A stretch of DNA of 64,000 bases from Triangularia verruculosa (Eukaryota > Ascomycota > Sordariomycetes > Sordariales > Podosporaceae): the NCBI GenBank assembly GCA_033296885.1, contig MU863914.1, forward strand, positions 186,001-250,000, given 5' to 3'. The notes beneath the pieces were generated by a model. That model was given only the letters and a program-made list of their open reading frames with translations, did no database searches and was not told the DNA's origin. This document shows, piece by piece, positions 60,057 through 64,000 of the stretch; position 1 is the first letter of the stretch, and each line of letters begins with the position of its first letter. A program made the translations under genes and the position numbers.

Positions 60057-61081
60057 GGCCGTGGGAGGAGACGTCCGATGAAGAAATGTTGCAGGCGCGC
60101 ACCGAGCAGAGCCCCAAGCACATCAACGGAGGCGGGATACATAGCAGTTAATATATCAGCACATTCGAGCCCTCCATCCGAGCTCTATGGAGCCCCTTGG
60201 CAGACCTCTGGAGTGTCCATCCGAGACCTCCGCCCGTCTTCCCGTCGACCTTCCTACCTGGCGTCCACTGCTCGCAAATTGAAGCTGTGGTCCAGGACCA
60301 TGGTTTGTGGTGGAGAGGCCAAAAATACCAGCCAACCCCAGCTAATCCCGCGAATCACTCATGATCGAACCTGGAAATGGACGTTACCGTCTACCACTCC
60401 CGAGTTGCCGTCGATGCGACGCTGTTTTGGGCCTCTCTGGAGCATCTCCCTCCGTGTTTCTTGGGTGCCCCTGGCGCAACGGCGAGTATCGCTGATGCAA
60501 CGGTGGCGGACAGCGCTGGATCGAGATTGTGACACCAAGACCGAGAGACGGTGAGCGGACAAAAGCAGCCGGGGTCTAGATTTGTAAGAGTGCGAAAAGA
60601 GTTGTGCGGAGGGCTGTTGAAAACACCGGCCGCGGATCGAATGCAATAATTGATGGCATATTACTCCGTTGTATATAATATATAACGTCTGGACATTGAG
60701 AGCCCTCCAGCATATGAAGTGAATATGAGATATGGTCAGTTACGATTGGTGGGAGTTGATCTGATAAGATCACGTGTAACCCTAACCCGTCAGGAACAGA
60801 CCGCCAAGATTCCTTTCACATGAACCATTCCCCCGCATTTGGTTCCTTCCTCAAACTGATCCAGGTGTGGGGTAACGACCGCAGGTGACCCGGATTGTCC
60901 TTCCTTGGACACAACTTGGGAAAGAAGGACAGCCTGAGATGTGACTTCTCTCTGTCAACTGAAGGAAAGACAAGCAGTTGTCGTCTTTTCTTCCATGACT
61001 CTGTAATCATTGCTCGCCGTTCCTTGGCTTCCATCCCCCACAATTGGATCCCCATTGCGTCTTGACGAGGCAATTGCTCCG
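60057..61081. promoter_or_regulatory. Shared divergent promoter, GH74 and GH2 genes
   Basis: About 1 kb between two divergent glycoside hydrolase starts. At 60763-60776 a GATAAG element directly abuts a CACGTG E-box, followed by taaccctaaccc (two telomere-type units). Several short GC-box-like strings resembling CreA/CRE1 sites (ctgggg, ctccgc) are present but are too short to be meaningful alone. I saw no clear XlnR/XYR1 GGCTAA site. Confidence 0.45.
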
Positions 61082-64000
61082 ATGTCTCCAGGAAATGGCC
61101 CCTCCGCGCCTCTGGGACAGGCACCCTCCTCCGGCCTTGGATCAGACCACGACCGCGTCGTTCCGCCGTCTACTCCGGACTGGAATAACCTCAAGGTTCT
61201 CCACCGGAACACACTGCCGCCCAGAGCCCACTTCCACTTGTACGAGAACACTCAGGATGCCCTAACTCGCGACGTCTCTGTCTCCAAGGCCCAGCTGCTG
61301 TCCGGAACATGGCTCTTCAATCTTGCCAAGTCACCACTGCAGGGGCCTGTCGACTTTCACAACCAGTCACCCGTGCAGTTAGCAGACACATCCGTATGGG
61401 TACCTGTCGATGTCCCTGGAATGTGGCAGCTCCAAGGCCACGGCAAGGGACCACAGTACACCAATCTCAACTTTCCCTTCCCTGTCAATCCTCCCCATGT
61501 ACCAATTGATGACAACGAGTGTGGCCGCTATGTAACCCAATTCTCCCTTGACGACCAGGACAAGGGCCATCAACTCAGACTCCGCTTCGAGGGCGTTGAT
61601 GCCGCCTTTACCGTCTGGGTCAACCATCAAGAGGTTGGCTACTCGCAGGGCTCCAGGAATCCAAGTGAATTTGATATCACACAGTTTGTCCACTTTGACG
61701 GCAGCAATGTCCTCTCGGTAGAGGTCTACCAACGGTGTGACGGTAGCTACTTGGAAGATCAAGTCAGTTCACCCCTATGCTTATGCCAAGTAGCACTCCT
61801 AACTTCGCACAGGATCAATGGTGGCTCAGTGGTATCTTTCGAGATGTCTGGCTGCACAAGTTCCCCAAGACACATTTCGAAGATGTTCAGATCCAGACAG
61901 ATCTCGATGACAAGTACGAAGATGCAACGCTCCACGTGAAGGTCAAGCTTAACTCTGACGCCAATGTTACCTTGGGTCTCCTGGATGCCAATGGTGTTGA
62001 GATCGCAAACAAGACGAAGGCTGGCGAGGGAACTATACACTTTGATATCCCTGTCAAGAATCCTCACAAGTGGACTGCTGAAACCCCCTATTTGTACCGA
62101 CTCGCTCTTTCGATGCCCGGATGTGCCCTGGCTGAAAGAGTTGGCTTTCGCCGGATCGAGCTCCTCGATGGAGTCTTTTGTGTCAACGGACAGCCCATCA
62201 AGATTCGTGGTGTCAACAGACATGAGCATCATCCCGATCATGGACGCGCGGTTCCTTATGACTTCATGAGGCAGGACCTCTTGCTGATGAAGCAACACAA
62301 TATCAATGCTATCCGTACATCGCACTACATCAACGATCCCCGGTTGTACGAAGTGGCAGATGAGCTCGGTCTGTGGATCTTGGACGAGTGCGACCTGGAG
62401 TGCCATGGCTTGTTTGTTTTGGGTACTAATGGCGAAAAGCTTGCAACCGACAATCCGGACTGGGAGGAGGCCTACATTGATCGCGCTCGCCAGATGGTCA
62501 TGCGTGACTTCAACCGACCAAGCATCATTCTCTGGTCTTTGGGTAACGAGTCTAGTTACGGTCGTAATCACAAGGCCATGTACAAGTTCATCAAGAGCCT
62601 CGACAAGAGCAGACCCATTCACTACGAAGGAGACTGGAGAGCAGAATCTGCCGACATCATCAGCAGGATGTACCACTCTGTGGCCGACACAGAGAAATAT
62701 GCAAAGGAACGCTCGTGGGACAAGCCCGTGGTGCTTTGCGAATACATTCATGCAATGGGTAATGGACCGGGCGCCATCAAGGAGTACATCGATCTGTTTT
62801 ACAAGTACCCCCGGCTCATGGGGGGTTTTGTCTGGGAGTGGGCCAACCATGTGAGTCGGATTCTGGTTTCATCTCTTGTTTTCACAGACCGCTAACACTA
62901 CCCAGGGCTTGAGGACCAAAACGAAAGATGGAAGGGAGTACATGGGCTACGGTGGTGATTTTGGTGACGACCCCAACGACTACAACTTTGTTCTCGACGG
63001 ACTCTGTTTCTCCAACCACACCCCCACTCCCGGCCTCATTGAATACAAGAAAGCCATCGAACCAGTCCAAACTCTAGGCCTTGAGGTTGGAGGTCGCGTT
63101 CGGATCATCAATCGATATGATTTTCTCAGTCTGGATCAGTTGATATGCCATGTATCGATAAGAGATAATCACGGGCTCTGGGACCTTGGCGTGGCAGATA
63201 TTCCAAAGGGTGAGTAGTCGACACAATGTGATGCTAAATTGAGCTAACCATCATTTAGGCATTAAACCCCATTCCGAGGCTGCCTTGAATATCTCGGGAA
63301 TTCCTTCCAGCCCTCGGACAGATGCTCAGTTGAATCTGGAATTCCGGCTTGCTGCGCCGACTGGAGGCTGGGCAGATGCCGGCCATCTCGTTGCCACGGG
63401 TCAAATCCCCCTCTACCCTCCGAAATCCTCGAACAGCCTGCGGAGTTTGAGTCCAGTTGGATCTGTCAAGACTCAATTGGTGAGCCCGTCCATGCTCTCG
63501 ATCAAAAGGAAGGATGGAATCGAGTGGGAGTTCGATCTTACCATCGGTGCTCTGGTGTCGTGGAAGAATCCCAAACTATCGGATGAAAATGTGCTTGCAG
63601 AGCCGCTGAGTTTCGAGATATATCGGGCCATAACGGACAATGACCGGGGGTGTGACTTTGGGAGGAACTGGATTAATAGGAGGTTGCACCAGGCAAAGTT
63701 TCACCTCGTGGAGGCGACGTGGAAGGAGAGTGATAACCGAGGGGTGACGGTGGTTGTAGTGAAGGGAAAGATGGCACCTCCAGTGTTGAACTGGGCATTG
63801 GAGCTCACGACCACTTACCGATTCACAAACCATGATCTTAGGATCAACGTGCACGCGAAGCCGACGGGTGCTCTCCTTCCCAGAGCATGGGGTCGACTTG
63901 GTTTGGTGACTACGTTGAAGGGTTGTGAGTATGTCAGGTGGTATGGGCGCGGTCCAGGCGAGAGTTATCGAGACAAGAAGATGAGCCAGCTTGTGGGATT
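61082..64000 (+). CDS. GH2 beta-galactosidase (LacZ/LAC4-like), 3' truncated by window
   Basis: Exons 61082-61762, 61813-62850, 62906-63209 and 63259 to beyond 64000; introns are 50 bp (unusual GTCAGT donor), 55 and 49 bp. About 921 residues are visible of an expected 1000 or more. The first in-frame ATG (61082) gives a Pro/Ser-rich start without a signal peptide, so the enzyme is probably cytosolic, hydrolysing beta-galactosides taken up by the cell. Sugar-binding and jelly-roll domains come first (VPGMWQLQGHG, YTNLNFPFPVNPP, YLEDQ-DQWWLSGIFRDV across intron 1). The TIM barrel follows, with NRHEHHPDHGRAV, acid/base E473 in LGNESSYG and nucleophile E537 in LCEYIHAMGNGPG. The C-terminal beta-domain shows RAWGRLGL and WYGRGPGESYRDKK. 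All expected catalytic residues are present. Its divergent neighbour is a xyloglucanase. Confidence 0.94.

Noticed and set aside
60775..60788. taaccctaaccc as an interstitial telomere
   Set aside because: Only two units; chance or a promoter motif is more likely.
61759..62850. 363-codon antisense open frame over the beta-galactosidase
   Set aside because: Same bias artefact; the sense strand has full catalytic motifs.

Overview
The window looks like nuclear DNA of a filamentous ascomycete, most likely a sordariomycete close to Neurospora, Podospora or Chaetomium. The evidence is short GT-AG introns (about 49-100 bp, often with a CTAAC-type branch point), large intergenic spaces, family members typical of that class (a CPC1-type bZIP, a 446-residue beta-tubulin with six introns, a HET-domain gene, a GH74 enzyme with a CBM1) and no operon-like packing. 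Species-level placement cannot be made from the sequence alone. Many gene models here need splicing; the exon boundaries given were derived from reading-frame continuity, splice consensus and family conservation.

Layout. 1-541: 3' end of a cpc-1/GCN4-like bZIP gene. 3046-6570 (-): a large Ser-rich fungal protein of unknown function. 11720-14031 (+): GCN20-type ABC-F ATPase. 14724-16597 (+): beta-tubulin. 18133-21440 (-): HIR1 histone chaperone, divergent from 22094-24274 (+), an ETP1/BRAP2-type RING protein. 25990-28428 (+): SCT1/GPT2 glycerol-3-phosphate acyltransferase, convergent with 29228-30682 (-), GDP-mannose pyrophosphorylase. 32935-34022 (-): a spliced gene visible only after joining exons, encoding a small double-stranded-RNA-binding-domain protein. 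38710-40236 (-): farnesyltransferase beta subunit. 41487-44121 (+): a broken HET-domain gene. 48169-50732 (+): a zinc-cluster regulator. 52504-53130 (-): a secreted decapeptide-repeat protein. 55447-56426 (+): polyubiquitin. 57220-60056 (-) and 61082->64000 (+): a divergent pair of a secreted GH74-CBM1 xyloglucanase and an intracellular GH2 beta-galactosidase.

Most genes are housekeeping: amino-acid control (cpc-1 and gcn20 both belong to the Gcn4/Gcn2 response), cytoskeleton, chromatin, lipid, cell wall, prenylation and ubiquitin. They are interspersed with long gene-poor stretches. The accessory content most worth a second look is the degenerate HET gene, the cryptic dsRBD gene, the secreted repeat protein and the xyloglucanase/beta-galactosidase pair, which could act in sequence on galactosylated xyloglucan.

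No transposons, tRNA or rRNA genes or CRISPR arrays were recognised. I found nothing that clearly amounts to a new multi-gene system.
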